From Heloderma charlesbogerti (lineage: Eukaryota; Chordata; Lepidosauria; Squamata; Helodermatidae): a stretch of 64,000 nucleotides of DNA. This document shows, one piece after another, positions 31,120-42,149 of the stretch (the first letter of the stretch is position 1; each line of letters starts with the position of its first letter). The notes beneath the pieces were generated by a model, which saw only the letters and a list, made by a program, of their open reading frames with translations, made no database searches and was not told the DNA's origin. The stretch lies in contig JANEZZ010001904.1 of assembly GCA_026122225.1 (NCBI GenBank), positions 806,001 through 870,000 of the forward strand. Direction: 5' to 3'. The position numbers and the translations under genes were made by a program.

Positions 31120-32517
31120 TAGGGATGGATGGACTCACCCATGCCCGGCTTCGTCACGTTCTCTCTGAGCCACTGCCACCACCCGTCACTGCTTGTGGTG
31201 GTACGTGAGCTTTGTCACAGCCTGGTGAAACCATGGGGCTGCCTTTCCTCCTAGCGAGGCACCATTATGCGCAATACTGGCAGCTCAGGCTCTTCTGGGG
31301 AGGTAATGCTGCATAATTGGCTGGTGCAAGAGGCCCATCTTCACAACATTACAGGTGTGAATGGAGCATTCACGCCGGTGATGTTGCGTAAATGGGCCCT
31401 TTACGGCTGCCAATTACACAATACCTCCCCATAGGGATGTACGAAAGTCCCTTACCTTTTCACGGATTCTGTTCATGGAGGGGGAGGCGTTCCGTCCCTC
31501 CCCCTGGAATCCTCGATGGGGGGGGAGGTGATCTGGTCCTCCCCCCCGGAATCCTCGACGGCCAGCTGTACTCCGTGGCAGCTGTGCAGAGCAGCCGGCC
31601 AGGCCAAGGTCAGGGCCATCCGCAGCCCGATTTCTGGGCGCGGAGGGCTCTGGGTAAAAAAAAAAAAAAGTGTACGCAAATGGCAGCGGCTACGGCCGCC
31701 GCCATTTGCGTTCCTTATTGTTCGCCGTCTTAGTCTACGTAAATATTGGGCGCTATTTGCATACTGGGCGCTATTTGCGTTCCCCTTTCTTGTCTTTGTC
31801 TTAGTCTACGTAAATATTTATGTAGACTAAGTCGAAGAAAAGAAAGGGGAACACAAATAGCATACTGGGAGCTATTTGCATTCCCCTTTCTTGTCTTCGT
31901 CTTAGTCTACGTAAATATTTATGTAGACTAAGACGGCGAACAATAAGGAACGCAAATGGCGGCGGCCGTAGTCGCCGCCATTTGCGTACGTGTTTGTTTT
32001 TTTTTAACCCAGCTGTGATAGGCTATGTAAGTCTTTACGTAGCCTATCACTGATGTAAAAAAAAAACGAGACTGCAAATGGCGGCGGTGGCAGCTGGTCG
32101 GAAGACCAGCCGCCACTGCCAAAGTAGCCGCTGGAGCCGCCGCCATCCAGAACATCCGCCCCAGGTAAGTCTTGTCCCAGGGGGGATCTGCGGGGGGCGG
32201 GGGGGTGGCAGGCCATTCCACCATGGATTTCGGGGGGCCAAATCCACTGGCATTCGACCTCACCAAGATCCGTGGTGGAATTCTCTGCCATCCCTACCTC
32301 CCCAGAAGTGCCCAAGCTGCCATTGTCACTCACAACGGTGGCTCACTAGGAGGATGGGGCAGCTGCTGGATGCCAGATGCTCACCAAGCTGTGGGTGCTT
32401 GCTGAGTGAGTCCGCGAACACCCTGTGGTTTGACGAACAGGGTCCGGGAGGGAGGAGGAGGAGGAGTTCATTGGACTCCATCCCACCCCACCCCTGCAGA
32501 CTCTTGCAACATCCCTA
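31120..32517. mobile_element. TAGGGATG-terminus element of a second subfamily, carrying E7 inside
   Basis: Termini are TAGGGATGGATGGACTCACC (31120-31139) and TTGCAACATCCCTA (32504-32517). The flanks are AATATAAC (31112-31119) and AATATAAT (32518-32525), seven of eight matching. The interior, once E7 (31432-32296) is removed, is about 530 bp with no TACGTA hairpins. The left end contains GGACTCACCCATGCC, on the minus strand a GGGTGAGT donor-like site. The termini match those of 61363-62026 (TAGGGATGGACAGACCC). Confidence 0.8.
31432..32296 (-). mobile_element. TACGTA-array element, complete, nested (copy E7)
   Basis: The 865-bp copy has termini TAGGGATG (31432-31439) and CATCCCTA (32289-32296) and perfect duplication CCTCCCCA (31424-31431 and 32297-32304). 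Here the beta end is left and the alpha end right (AATTCTCTGCCATCCCTA), so it is inverted relative to E1. Donors are CTTACCTTTT at 31451-31460 (minus-strand AAAAGGTAAG) and CCAGGTAAGT at 32161-32170. One left TACGTA hairpin is reduced to a half (31735-31747), followed by a duplicated GGGCGCTATTTGC stretch; the rest of the array is well kept. It sits inside the element 31120-32517. Confidence 0.9.
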
Positions 32518-32694
32518 AATATAATGCAAGGCAAAACAAGAATGGAGAACAGAATGGGGAAAATTCTCTCATCCCTAGGTTTGGAAGCATAAGCTTGGAT
32601 CCTGAGTTTCCTTCCATAAATGGAAAGGCATACAGTCCAGAGAAAGATCATACTGGTGCAAAAGGGGGAGGCAAATTTTGCTGATCCCCCCCTT

Positions 32695-32722
32695 CACACA
32701 CACACACACACACACACACACT
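32695..32722. repeat. (CA)n microsatellite
   Basis: About 14 CA units. Confidence 0.95.
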
Positions 32723-34420
32723 GTTCCAGAGGGTCCTCCAGGCCTCTGATGAAGATCTGAAGGCACAAAAGGTTGAGGGGGGAAATAATGAAAGGGGCCT
32801 CCCCCTTCCCTCAGCAAAAGCATCCCATGAGCATAACTCTGCTCACAGGATACTCTGACTGGCAGAAAGAAGCTCAAGATCTAAGCTTTGGCCTTTTCAG
32901 AGAGGAATGAAGTGGATTTGCTGATATTTCAACATTCTCTTTGTAGGATTTCAGCTTCCGTTTCGTCAGTGAAATTTTATTTAATTGCGGGAAGTCTAGG
33001 ATGTGTGGTGCATTTTACACTTTTGAGCATAACTGATTATTTCTTTCCCCCACAACTATCTTCCCATCTGCTTAAGTGCACTGGACTCAAAGATGGGATC
33101 TTTCACACAACAAAAATACATTGAAAAAAGGATGAATTGTTCTTGAAGGGTTTGGGGGGGGCGGGGTTTAACTCCCTAGCACTTCTCATAAGTCTGGAGG
33201 AACATAATCAGTGAGTCATACCTCCAAATGTCAGAAAGTCATCGGGACTGTTCCATTTTTCTGTGGAAACCCACACCCTTGGGGGAAGAACAAAGATTTT
33301 CTGAATCACTCTTTGTATCAAAAACCTCTACCAATAGACCTGGGGATCACAGACCGAACAATCTTTTGAGGCAAGCATTTCATTGTTCACAGAGAAATGC
33401 ATGCAAAAAGAGTTTCTCCATTGGCCCTTTCTCCCTGGACTTGAAAGGAAGATTCATAAGAAATATAGTGGAAGACGTGGATGTTTGTCAGGGACTCAGT
33501 GTCTTAAACCAGAAACTTTGTGGATGATGCTGGGATTTAGGCAGAATAGGCTCTGATTGTGAGCACTGAGGCCTCAGATCTCTTCAGCCATATTCAACAT
33601 CAGCATCTGCAGTTGGTATACAGAAGGAAGACTTTGTTTGGCCAGCCCTGGTATAAGTGCCAGGAACCTGGCCTTCTACCTTTCCTTCTCAAAGCAGTAT
33701 CTTCTGCCTGTTGCATCTGGCTCAAATTGGCTGCTTTCCAGTTCCAGCAGTGGGCAGCGGGGACCACAGACTAGAAAGCTCTCAACCCAGATTGGGAGCC
33801 GCATAGTCAGCCATTTTAAATTCCGATCAGGCCATAGCCAGTAGAGCACTTGGGCTGAGAAACACTTCATAATCCAGAGGATCTTGGTATGATGGCTTTT
33901 CAGTGGTCAAGTCCACAGCCAGGAGAACCTGGCAGCGGGCTAATCCAATATAAAGTGCTGTGCAGGGATGGAGGTTTTCCTCTGAAAGTTGAATGCCAGA
34001 GTGGGGCATTGTTCTGGTTAAAGAACCTCTTTTCATTAGCAATTCAGTGCCCTTTGTGCCATCTTTGTACTAGCAGGGGTGTCAGAGGAATGAGGGGATT
34101 GCATTCCATAACTTAAAGGTCAAAGGAATTAATAAACAAAATGTGAACTTATGCATTCAAGCATGTTTGTAGTGTAACTACTTCTCTCATTGTGTGCAAT
34201 GAACTTTCTTTTGTTCACCCGCCCATGAGCTGTGTGAGGAGGTCATAGTGTCCTTTCAGTACAAGCTCCTTCTAAAGAGGGGGAGGAGGGAATGTTCTGG
34301 CAACTCTGTGGGAAGCTGCTCAGTCAGTTGTACTTCGAGAAGGGGTGATTGGGAATGTGTGCCTCTGAAGCCAGTCCTACCTCTCTTTATCTTCTGATGC
34401 CAGGTTTAATCATGATTTGG
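32723..34420. other. No gene seen; unassigned sequence
   Basis: Frames such as 33228-33527 (plus) and 33827-34042 (minus) are short, overlap opposite-strand frames and show no known domain. No repeat was recognised. Confidence 0.45.
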
Positions 34421-34424
34421 CACA

Positions 34425-34975
34425 GTAAGGGACTTTGCGACTCACTGAGACTGAATCCAGACAAGACTAAGGTACCTTGCCACCAGTGTTATGACTCAGG
34501 GTGGTAGTGTTATGAACATCCATAATTGGTTGTGTCTCAGCTATAATCTCTCAGGTTTTCGGCTCATGGTTGCTTCTAAATTCTAGATGCCTAGAAGCCC
34601 AGGTTGTAGAGATGCCAAGATGTGCTTTTCAAAAACACCATCATAATATCAAGACTTGACAAGGGTACTGAGAAATGTGTGGTGCTGCCCTTGTTGACCA
34701 CACAGGGCCAGTCATAGGTTCAAAATGCATCAGTCTGCCTCCTGAAAGGGATGAATTGCCAAGAGCGCATCATACACAAGCTCCCACATCTGCACTGAGT
34801 GAGTGGGCATATGCCTTGACGGATTAGGCCCTGCATATCTCAGAGATTATGTCCCTCATGCGCCATCAAAAATCCTTCTTGGAGTCTGTGCCACTGTGTT
34901 GCTCCTTTCTCCCTAGAGGTTTGGGCCAGGTTTCAATAGCTAGGACTAAGGAGATGTATGGTAATCAAGGCCAGC
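34425..34975 (+). mobile_element. Probable decayed L2-group LINE fragment
   Basis: GACTCACTGAGACTGAATCCAGACAAGACTAAGGT resembles the 'lNpdKTEvl' coding text of L2. Further on, GATTAGGCCCTGCATATCTCAGAGATTATGTCCC and GTTTGGGCCAGG follow the usual order of the C-terminal region. No open frame remains. Confidence 0.4.
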
Positions 34976-35216
34976 TGATGGGGGCCCAGGCTCGATGAAT
35001 TTACCAGGAGATGGCAGGCTGGTGGCACTGCAGTGAGTAGCAGCAGGAATGAGTGATGGCACGCAGCCCAGAACTCCAAGGAGAAGTGCTGGGTGAGGCA
35101 GCTGCAGGCACCATCTTAGTTTCCCCAGAATGCCACTAGGCCCAATGTTCTAGGGAAATTAAGATGGCAGTGGCTGCAGCTGCCTCACCTGACACTACTC
35201 ATCAGGCCATTAAAAA

Positions 35217-35246
35217 GGTGTTGTTGTTGTTGCTGTTGTTGTTTTA
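35217..35246. repeat. (GTT)n microsatellite
   Basis: TGTTGTTGTTGTTGCTGTTGTTGTTTT, nine units with one change. Confidence 0.9.
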
Positions 35247-35347
35247 AAAGTAAGAAAAAGGAGGCTGGTGTTAGCAGCTGTAGGCCCTCTAGGACCCATT
35301 CATCCCAAAATGTATCCCATCGTGCCACTATAACCGGTGGTAAATTA

Positions 35348-35398
35348 TACGTGTGTGTGTGCGTGTATGAGTGTGCGCGCGCGTGTATGTGTGTGTAC
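35348..35398. repeat. Imperfect (GT)n/(GC)n microsatellite
   Basis: Alternating GT interrupted by CGCGCGCG and ATGAG. Confidence 0.85.
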
Positions 35399-35529
35399 TT
35401 AAACTGGGCATACAGGTATATATAAGTATCCACTGCCTCCCATAAGCTGTTGATAACTGCCTTGAATAGAGTAGGACAGCGACTGATATTAAGTTTCAAA
35501 AAATAAGGAAAGTGCACTGGGTTAAATGC

Positions 35530-36510
35530 AGATAAATGTTACCATTAAAAATAAATTCAGAATAGCCAAATCTAGAAAAGTAGCTGAACCTGGGCCTTTG
35601 AAAATTTAAGGGTCAATTAGAAGTTGAGCTGACCTGAGAAGGCCACTTCCCACTTCCTCAAAAAGAAATCACACTTGCAGTTTCATCGTCTTTCTTAACT
35701 AAATCCAATTTCATAGTAATGTGAAAATAGGTACAAATTGCCTTGAATATGGAGGCTTTAAAACTCTGATTTCTTGTCCATGCTGTAATGTTTGTAGCCC
35801 CCACCCCCTTCCTTTATTCTTCACATTTTGCTCTGAAAATCTTCACATTCCTTCTTACATCTAAATTCTAATCTATGACAAAATGGTTCCCTTCCACATT
35901 AATTGTCATCTAATCCAGAGCAGTAAATCCCCACCTTCTAAAAATGACATTTTAATTTCACTCCTAATTTGTTTATTATTGAATCCCAATAAAGCAGTAC
36001 ATGAACTAATGGGGAGATTCTTCCATCTGGCTTTTTCTGTAAACAGGGGGAGAAAGCATAGTATTTGATTTTCTCAGAAATAAGAAAATATGACACTTCA
36101 CCTGAAAGTCTCGGGACACTTAATAAATATTATTTCGATTCCAAACAACTTTATTCCTAACCATATTGTGGGAAGGGAAGGATTTGTTTAAATAATGAAC
36201 TTTAACTCCCTTTTAACTCTGACTAGAACAATATCTGTGTCATTCTGAAGGTGGAGTTTCTGTGGAGGGCAGGCTATATCATGCAAAGAGCTGTGGGGGG
36301 GGGGCATGCAGGCACACTGCACTTCTGTACTGCTGCATCTCTATGTATGACTGTTCAGTTATACAAGCAACTGAAGGGACACCACCGAGGTAGAGACTAA
36401 ATCTTCCTAGCCTGGTGATTCCAGCCACCAAGAAGCAAGCTTCCTCCTATCTGGATTGGCCTGACCCCCTTCACCTGCACAACCCCATCACGGTATTTGT
36501 GTCTTGATCA
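35530..36510. other. No gene seen; unassigned sequence
   Basis: AT-rich text with no recognised family. A G run lies at 36294-36304. Confidence 0.45.
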
Positions 36511-36518
36511 TACTAGAG

Positions 36519-36620
36519 CAGGGGTGTCCAACATCTTTTAGTCCCATGGGCCAAATTCAATTTCAGAGAAGCTCTCGGGGGCCACATTCCAGTTATCGGT
36601 GAAGCCAACGGCAAACGGGC
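36519..36620 (+). mobile_element. hAT-like repeat fragment (CAGGGGTGTCCAAC type)
   Basis: GCAGGGGTGTCCAACATCTTTTAGTCCCATGGGCCAAAT and GAAGCTCTCGGGGGCCACATT follow the layout of a widespread Charlie/hAT-type left end. The right terminus was not found. Confidence 0.5.
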
Positions 36621-37110
36621 AGGGCCAGAATTCCAAAAATGCCAACGTATTTTCACTTGACGCTCTTAACTGACAGTAACTAAGCTTTAGGAGAGGTATT
36701 TGAACCTTTTAGAATAAGGGGAAAAGTCACACAAATGACCAAGGGGGTGTTTCCACCAGCAATTTACTCCCCGCTGGCTGCATGTTGAGGTCGTTAGAGA
36801 TACATGACATCGTGGCCATCCAGCATCCACCCCAGCATTTATCAGGGAAAAACCAGATTTCCTGAGACTGCTTAAAGTCCAATTATTTTCCTCAAGTCGG
36901 GTTCTCCTGGGTATAGTTGCTGTGTTCCCCAACCCCCACATTGACCTCGGTTAGGCTAGCCCTGCCCAGGGGTGTGCCTTTCACCGTGACCTTGGTAAAG
37001 GGGTATTTCCTGTGTGTTTCCCATCCCTGCACAAACCAATTAGTGTAATAGCGTCTCCTCAGAAGTAACTTGCATAGTGCTGAATGAGGCTGGCCCTCTG
37101 AATGCCCACA
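36621..37110. other. No gene seen; unassigned sequence
   Basis: Nothing recognised apart from the flank of the element at 37119. Confidence 0.45.
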
Positions 37111-37118
37111 GTACTTAC

Positions 37119-38262
37119 TAGGGATGTACGAAAGTCACTTACCTTTCGCGGATTATGTTGATGTTGGAGGGGGAGGCATTCCATCCCTCCCCCCGGAATC
37201 CTCAACGGGGGGGGAAGCGATCCGGTCCTCCCCCCTGGAATCCTCAACCGCCAGCTGTGCTCCTCATTGGCTCCACAGAGCAGCCAGCCAGGCCCAGGCC
37301 AGAGCCATCCGCAGCTGGATTTCCGGCCGTGGAGGGCTCTGAGTAAAACCCCCCCCAAAACCCCGCTCCGTTCCTCCCCCCCCCAGAATCCTCCATGTCT
37401 GGCTGTGTTCCGCGGCAGCTCCGTGGAGCAGGCAGCCAGGCCCAGCCAGGCGAGAGCCGTCCGCAGCCAGATTTCCGGCCGCAGCCGGATTTCCGGCCGC
37501 GGAGGGCTCTGGGAAAAACAAAAAACAAAATACCGCGTACGCAAATGGTGGCGGCTACGGCCACCACCATTTGCGTTCCTTAGTTTGGGCCGTTTTAATC
37601 TACGTAAATATTTACGTAGACTAAGACGGCAAAAATAAGGGGAACGCAAATAGCGTAGAGGACGCTATTTGCATTCCCCTTATTTTCGCCGTCTTAGTCT
37701 ACGTAAATATTTACGTAGACTAAGACAGCCCAAACTAAGGAACGCAAATGGCGGCAGCCGTAGCGGCCGCCATTTGTGTACGCCTTTTTTTTTTTTACCC
37801 AGACATTTTAGGCTATGTAAAAACTTACGTACCCTATCATGCCTCTGTAAAAAAAAAAAAAACTGCAAACGGCGGCGGCAGCAGTACTTACATACTTACG
37901 TAGCCTATCATGCCTGGCTTAAAAAAACACAAAAAAATGCACGTACGCAAATGCGTTTGCGTTCCTTACTTTTGGCCGTCTTAGTCTACGTAAATATTTA
38001 CGTAGACTAAGATGGCCAAAAATAAGGAATGCAAATGGCGGCGGCCGTAGCTGCCGCCATTTGCATACAAGCGGGTTTTTTGTGTTTTTTTAAGCCAGAC
38101 GTGATGGGCTACGTAAGTCTATACATAGCCTATCACGGCTGACTACAGGAACACAAACAGCGGTGGCTATGGCCGCCGCCATATGCGTCCCTGCTAGCCA
38201 GCGGCCGGATGTCCGGCTGCTGGTGGAGCCGACCGGTGGCACCTCGGAATCCCCGCGGAGCG
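37119..38262 (-). mobile_element. TACGTA-array element, long, right end lost (copy E8)
   Basis: The left beta end TAGGGATGTACGAAAGTC starts at 37119, preceded by GTACTTAC, the expected duplication. The outward donor is ACTTACCTTTC at 37137-37147. The GC-rich beta block is duplicated: TGGATTTCCGGCCGTGGAGGGCTCTG is followed by a second block with CAGATTTCCGGCCGCAGCCGG. The array then has an extended central part with two TACGTA hairpin groups (GTCTACGTAAATATTTACGTAGAC at about 37599, 37697 and 37985). The copy stops at about 38262 in GCGGAGCG, and no CATCCCTA or second GTACTTAC was found. Part of another palindromic element follows directly. Confidence 0.85.
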
Positions 38263-38510
38263 TTCCTGGGGGCGGGGAGGGGATGAGACTGGGGCAGCTG
38301 GCTTACATTTTCCCTATTGCTGCCCCAGCCTTATTCCCTCCCCCCCCCCAAGCCTCTGCTAGATGGGCGGTATCACCTGCCTAGCTTAAATGCAGCCCGG
38401 GAGGCAGGAGGTGCCTCCCTCTCTGCATAAGATGCTCATAGGCTTCTGAGTTCAGGGGCTTACGAGTACCAAGGGTGCAACCCATAGGACTGCACTCTAG
38501 ATTTAGACTT
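38263..38510. mobile_element. Half copy of the CAATCCTAT-terminus palindromic element
   Basis: CATAGGCTTCTGAGTTCAGGGGCTTACG and AAGGGTGCAACCCATAGGACTGCACTCT match, in reverse, the left part of the 13833-14262 element. It abuts the broken end of E8 with no spacer I can assign. Confidence 0.55.
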
Positions 38511-39000
38511 TTCTTCCTCTTCTCTAGGTTTGAGCCAAAATTGCTACAAGGTTTTCCATGAGTGAACATAATCTCTATAAGCTCACTGCAGACAGTACAC
38601 TCAACAAACACAGAGTCACCATGCTCAGCTTGACACCCCCTTCAGCTTGGTGCCCTGGGCGAGTGCCCAGCTCTCCCACCCCTAGATCTGGCCCTGATCT
38701 TACCGTGAGGATGAGCCAAGTAGGTATGGATATCAGGTAAGTAGGATTTCTCTACCTCTTTGTCCCTCTGGTGACTCTGATGTAAGGATGTCTGCCCAGA
38801 CACTGCAGCTCTGGAAGACCATTCTGGCTGAATGGGTGTAACTAGGGGATGGTTGGGAAACAATGCTTCAGACTGTTCCTGACATGCTCATTCAGCCCTC
38901 CATTCCTTCTTCGGCTGTACAATGTTCTCCTCTTCCCCCTCCCAAGGAGGATTTCCTCTTAGGGCTTTCCTCTGCTGTCCACCCCTGCTGTAGCTGTTCC
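38511..39000. other. No gene seen; unassigned sequence
   Basis: No domain or repeat was identified. Confidence 0.45.
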
Positions 39001-39010
39001 TCTTATCGAA

Positions 39011-39213
39011 AGAGGAGGGAAAGGAGCCTGGGGAGAGCTCAGCAAGGTGAGACAGGGGAAGGCCTGAGGAAGAGCAAAGGAGGACAGTAGAAGCAAGTAA
39101 AGAACCTTTACAATTAAATAATCTTTACTAGCTTCTACTGTCCTCCTTTGTTCTTCCTCAGGCCTTCCCCTGTCTCACCTTGCTGAGCTCTCCTCAGGCT
39201 TCTTTCCCCCCTC
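39011..39213. repeat. Long inverted repeat, about 83-bp arms
   Basis: The left arm (39011-39094) has CAGCAAGGTGAGACAGGGGA and GGCCTGAGGAAGAGCAAAGG. The right arm (39131-39213) has the reverse complements TCCCCTGTCTCACCTTGCTG and CCTTTGTTCTTCCTCAGGCC. The spacer is about 36 bp. Divergence is low (a handful of mismatches). Transposon ends were not found. Confidence 0.85.
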
Positions 39214-39860
39214 TTTTGATCTTCTTCCGTTGTCTTCCATCTTTCTGCCTTCATTCCCATCTCTAAGCTGCTCCATCTGTGGTTTAAATGCCAGTGCCCT
39301 GCCATTGACTCCACCCCTCCTCTCTGATGTCTCACTGTAGCATGGCAAGCAAACTTCCAGGTTGATTGGTGGCATGCTGAAACTCAAGGAGACATCTGAG
39401 AGCCACCACCGGCTCATGAGCATCTCATCATCTGGGCAAAGGGGGGAGGAGCTGCAAGGTGAGTCCTCACATCAGCAGTGTACAGCTAAAACAAACCAAG
39501 AAACCAAATCAATTAACAATATCCACAGCAAAAATACCATGCCAGCTTAAAATCAAAGGTCAAGCTAAATCCTTAGTCCCATGCGTACATCTTAAAGGAA
39601 TCCAAAGCTGAGGGTCCATCATGAAAAAGACTCTGACTTTGGTACCCACTAATTTGATGGCCAGAGAGTAGTCCTCCAAAGCCGATTTTGGGGCCTGGGC
39701 AGCTTCAGCTGAAAGAACTGTACAGTCCCCGACCAATTGTCAAGGAACATGGTTGAAGTGGGAGTTAATTCCTGAGCCTCACAGCAAGAGACGAAGGCAA
39801 TAATTGAGGCAACTTCAAGGAAGCTCCCCAGCACAACTGAACAAGAGCAAAACAAGTCTC
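39214..39860. other. No gene seen; unassigned sequence
   Basis: Small frames only, with no recognised repeat. Confidence 0.45.
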
Positions 39861-39872
39861 CCTTCTATATCG

Positions 39873-39992
39873 TTGCCGTCTCCAACCTGGTGCCCTCCAG
39901 ATGTTTTGGATTGCAATTCCCATCGGCCCCAGACATGGGTGATGGGAGTTGTAGTCTAAAACAACTGGAGCATGCCAGGTTGGCAAAGGCTG
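39873..39992. mobile_element. Short hAT-like MITE (CAGCCTTCC type)
   Basis: Arms are CTCCAACCTGGTGCCCTCCAGATG and GAGCATGCCAGGTTGGCAAAGGCTG, with inner TTGCAATTCCCATC and GATGGGAGTTGTAGTC. Flanks CTATATCG (39865-39872) and CTATATCA (39993-40000) agree at seven of eight, a hAT-type duplication. Confidence 0.8.
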
Positions 39993-40000
39993 CTATATCA

Positions 40001-41135
40001 TGTGACAGGGTGGGGGCAGAGAGACACAGCTGCTTACAACTGCATCAGCTAAGGGAAAGGCTTACGTAGGGAGACCTGGTAGCAGCAGGCTCTTGTTCAG
40101 CCAGGCTGAACAATTTGCTCCCATGAAACTTCCTCAAAAACTGTGTGAGTTTTTTTCCCCACATAAGTTGCTTTTCTTTTCTTTTTATTATGAAAAGTTC
40201 CATCTCATTGAAAAGATGCAAGTTGAATCCCACAGAATTTCAGTTCAGGAATTAGAAAATGTCATCCTAATTTTTTTCATATATTTCTGATAACTTCCCA
40301 CTGTCTCTAGCTCACAGCATTTGGGGATATAATTTTGCACATGATGAAAGACAAGAATCTTATTCTGTTTTTATTAAAGGGTCACAGTTCCTTTTAGACA
40401 TGCAGACTAAATTCAATCACGAGAAGGTTATATTTAGCCTTCAGAATGTCACCACATTGGTAATTGCCAGAGTAAAGAATAGATAAATATAAGAGAGAAT
40501 TAAGATGATGGATTTCTTAAACGAAAACCTTTATACAGAAAGAGAGATAGTGAGCTGAAATCTCTTTATTATTTTCTTTTCTATCCTTATGGGACATCTA
40601 AAGAGAGTAATATTACCACCTGAGTTGAAAATGACTTTGTATTTGAGTAATATATATAAGCCATTTAAATGCAATCATCTCACTATTGGAACGTAATTTA
40701 AACACGAATGGGAAAAAATTGTTTTGTGGGAATAACGCATGCCATAGGGATGAAAATGAATACAGCATATTGCAGAATTTACATATATACATAGAATATG
40801 CCAGGAGGTAGCCTTCTGTAACATCCTCAAGCAGGTACCTGGACTTCAGTAATAGGTCTGTCAATCACACCAGTGGGAAATCTGCCCTGTTATTTAATTT
40901 AGGAATGATCCTTTAACCAATATTTATATTCCAAAAATGAAATGGATTGGAGTCCGATTTACCAGCACACCATAGGAGCTGCTTCCCCTGGACTCATTCC
41001 ATGTCACTCAGGATCCTGTAGAAAAGAGCCAAAGTGGTAGGTTAGCTGAAGGATGTGGTTCCTTCTTCAAGAACAGTCCATAGTTACACCCCTATGGAGA
41101 GTCCCAAAAATGCATGTGCATGTTAGATGGATATA
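40001..41135. other. No gene seen; unassigned sequence
   Basis: AT-rich, with small frames of no recognised similarity. Confidence 0.45.
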
Positions 41136-41138
41136 GAT

Positions 41139-41214
41139 AGGATCCAGATTTAGTCATACACTGAGTGGACCCATTGAAATCAATGGGACGTTAGTCATGG
41201 AAATCTGGATCCAA
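41139..41214. mobile_element. Short palindromic MITE-like repeat
   Basis: GGATCCAGATTTAGTCATAC and GTTAGTCATGGAAATCTGGATCC form an inverted repeat around CCCATTGAAATCAATGGG, so nearly the whole 76 bp can fold. Confidence 0.7.
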
Positions 41215-41219
41215 TACAT

Positions 41220-41285
41220 ATATGGCTGGAGAGACCTGGGCTCACATCCTTGATCACTGGGTGACCCTGGGGCAAGTGGTTAGCT
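41220..41285 (+). repeat. MIR-related SINE fragment
   Basis: GAGAGACCTGGGCTCACATCC and ACTGGGTGACCCTGGGGCAAGTGG match the 'gggttcaaatccc...tgggtgaccttgggcaagtc' part of MIR-type SINEs. Confidence 0.5.
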
Positions 41286-41289
41286 ATGA

Positions 41290-42145
41290 AAAAAACTATC
41301 ACAGCTGCACTCCCACACATTCCTGCTTCACTGCACCATTGCCCCAAACTGTTTCCAGATTGAGAGATTTGGATGCTTACTTGCTCACTACCATAGGGAT
41401 AAGCAATGATTGACCCAAGTGGTCAATCCAGTTCCCGCTACCTTCCAGCATATTCCTGATTATAAGAATGCCCTTGTGTATTATGCACTCCAGCTGCCTC
41501 CTCACAGGCCTGGTTAAATTAATGTTGTGTTTAGAGTGTGATTTTGTAAAACTTACTCATCTACGCACTCTCCATCATATTTAAACTGACACATGCAGCA
41601 TTGGCCCGCCAGTGTGGTGGACGTGGACTTCCAGGCCATGGATATGTGTGGTGTGTCAACGCTGTCTACGGAAGTGTTGACAACCTGGTTTAAACATGAA
41701 TGAGTAAGGGTTGGCTTGTTTTTGACACACCCACCATCACCTTTAAACTAGGCCCCATACAAGTCCAGTTGGGCAAAGGGATTTAACTGGTTCCTCCCTA
41801 GCATGAAAAGCTACACTGGCTTCCACAGACCTTCCCCCTTAAGCATTTCACCTACACACACGTTAAAGATCCCTTTGCTTAAACATCCTCCCCACGATGT
41901 GAAAAGTAACAGACACTCAATGGAAACTTTGGAAAGTGGTGAGATAAAGTCCCCACTGCTGTTCACATAACTAGGGAAGGAGGTTAAAGGGCCCTTGTAT
42001 CTCTCCTTGCTTGGGATCTGTTAATGGGCAGGAACAGCATCAGCATCTGTCCTCCTTGGGCAGCCGCAGAATAAAAAGAATGCAAAACCCATTTCATCCT
42101 CAGGATTCCTCTGGAACATCATGGGAAATCAAAAGGGTGGCTGGT
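41290..42145. other. No gene seen; unassigned sequence
   Basis: Nothing recognised. Confidence 0.4.
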
Positions 42146-42149
42146 CTTG

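Noticed and set aside
37059..37649. 196-codon minus-strand frame
   Set aside because: Lies wholly in the duplicated GC block and array of E8; no independent protein signal.
40741..40760. CCATAGGGATGAAAATG as another TAGGGATG terminus
   Set aside because: No partner end or 8-bp duplication was found within 2 kb; probably chance.
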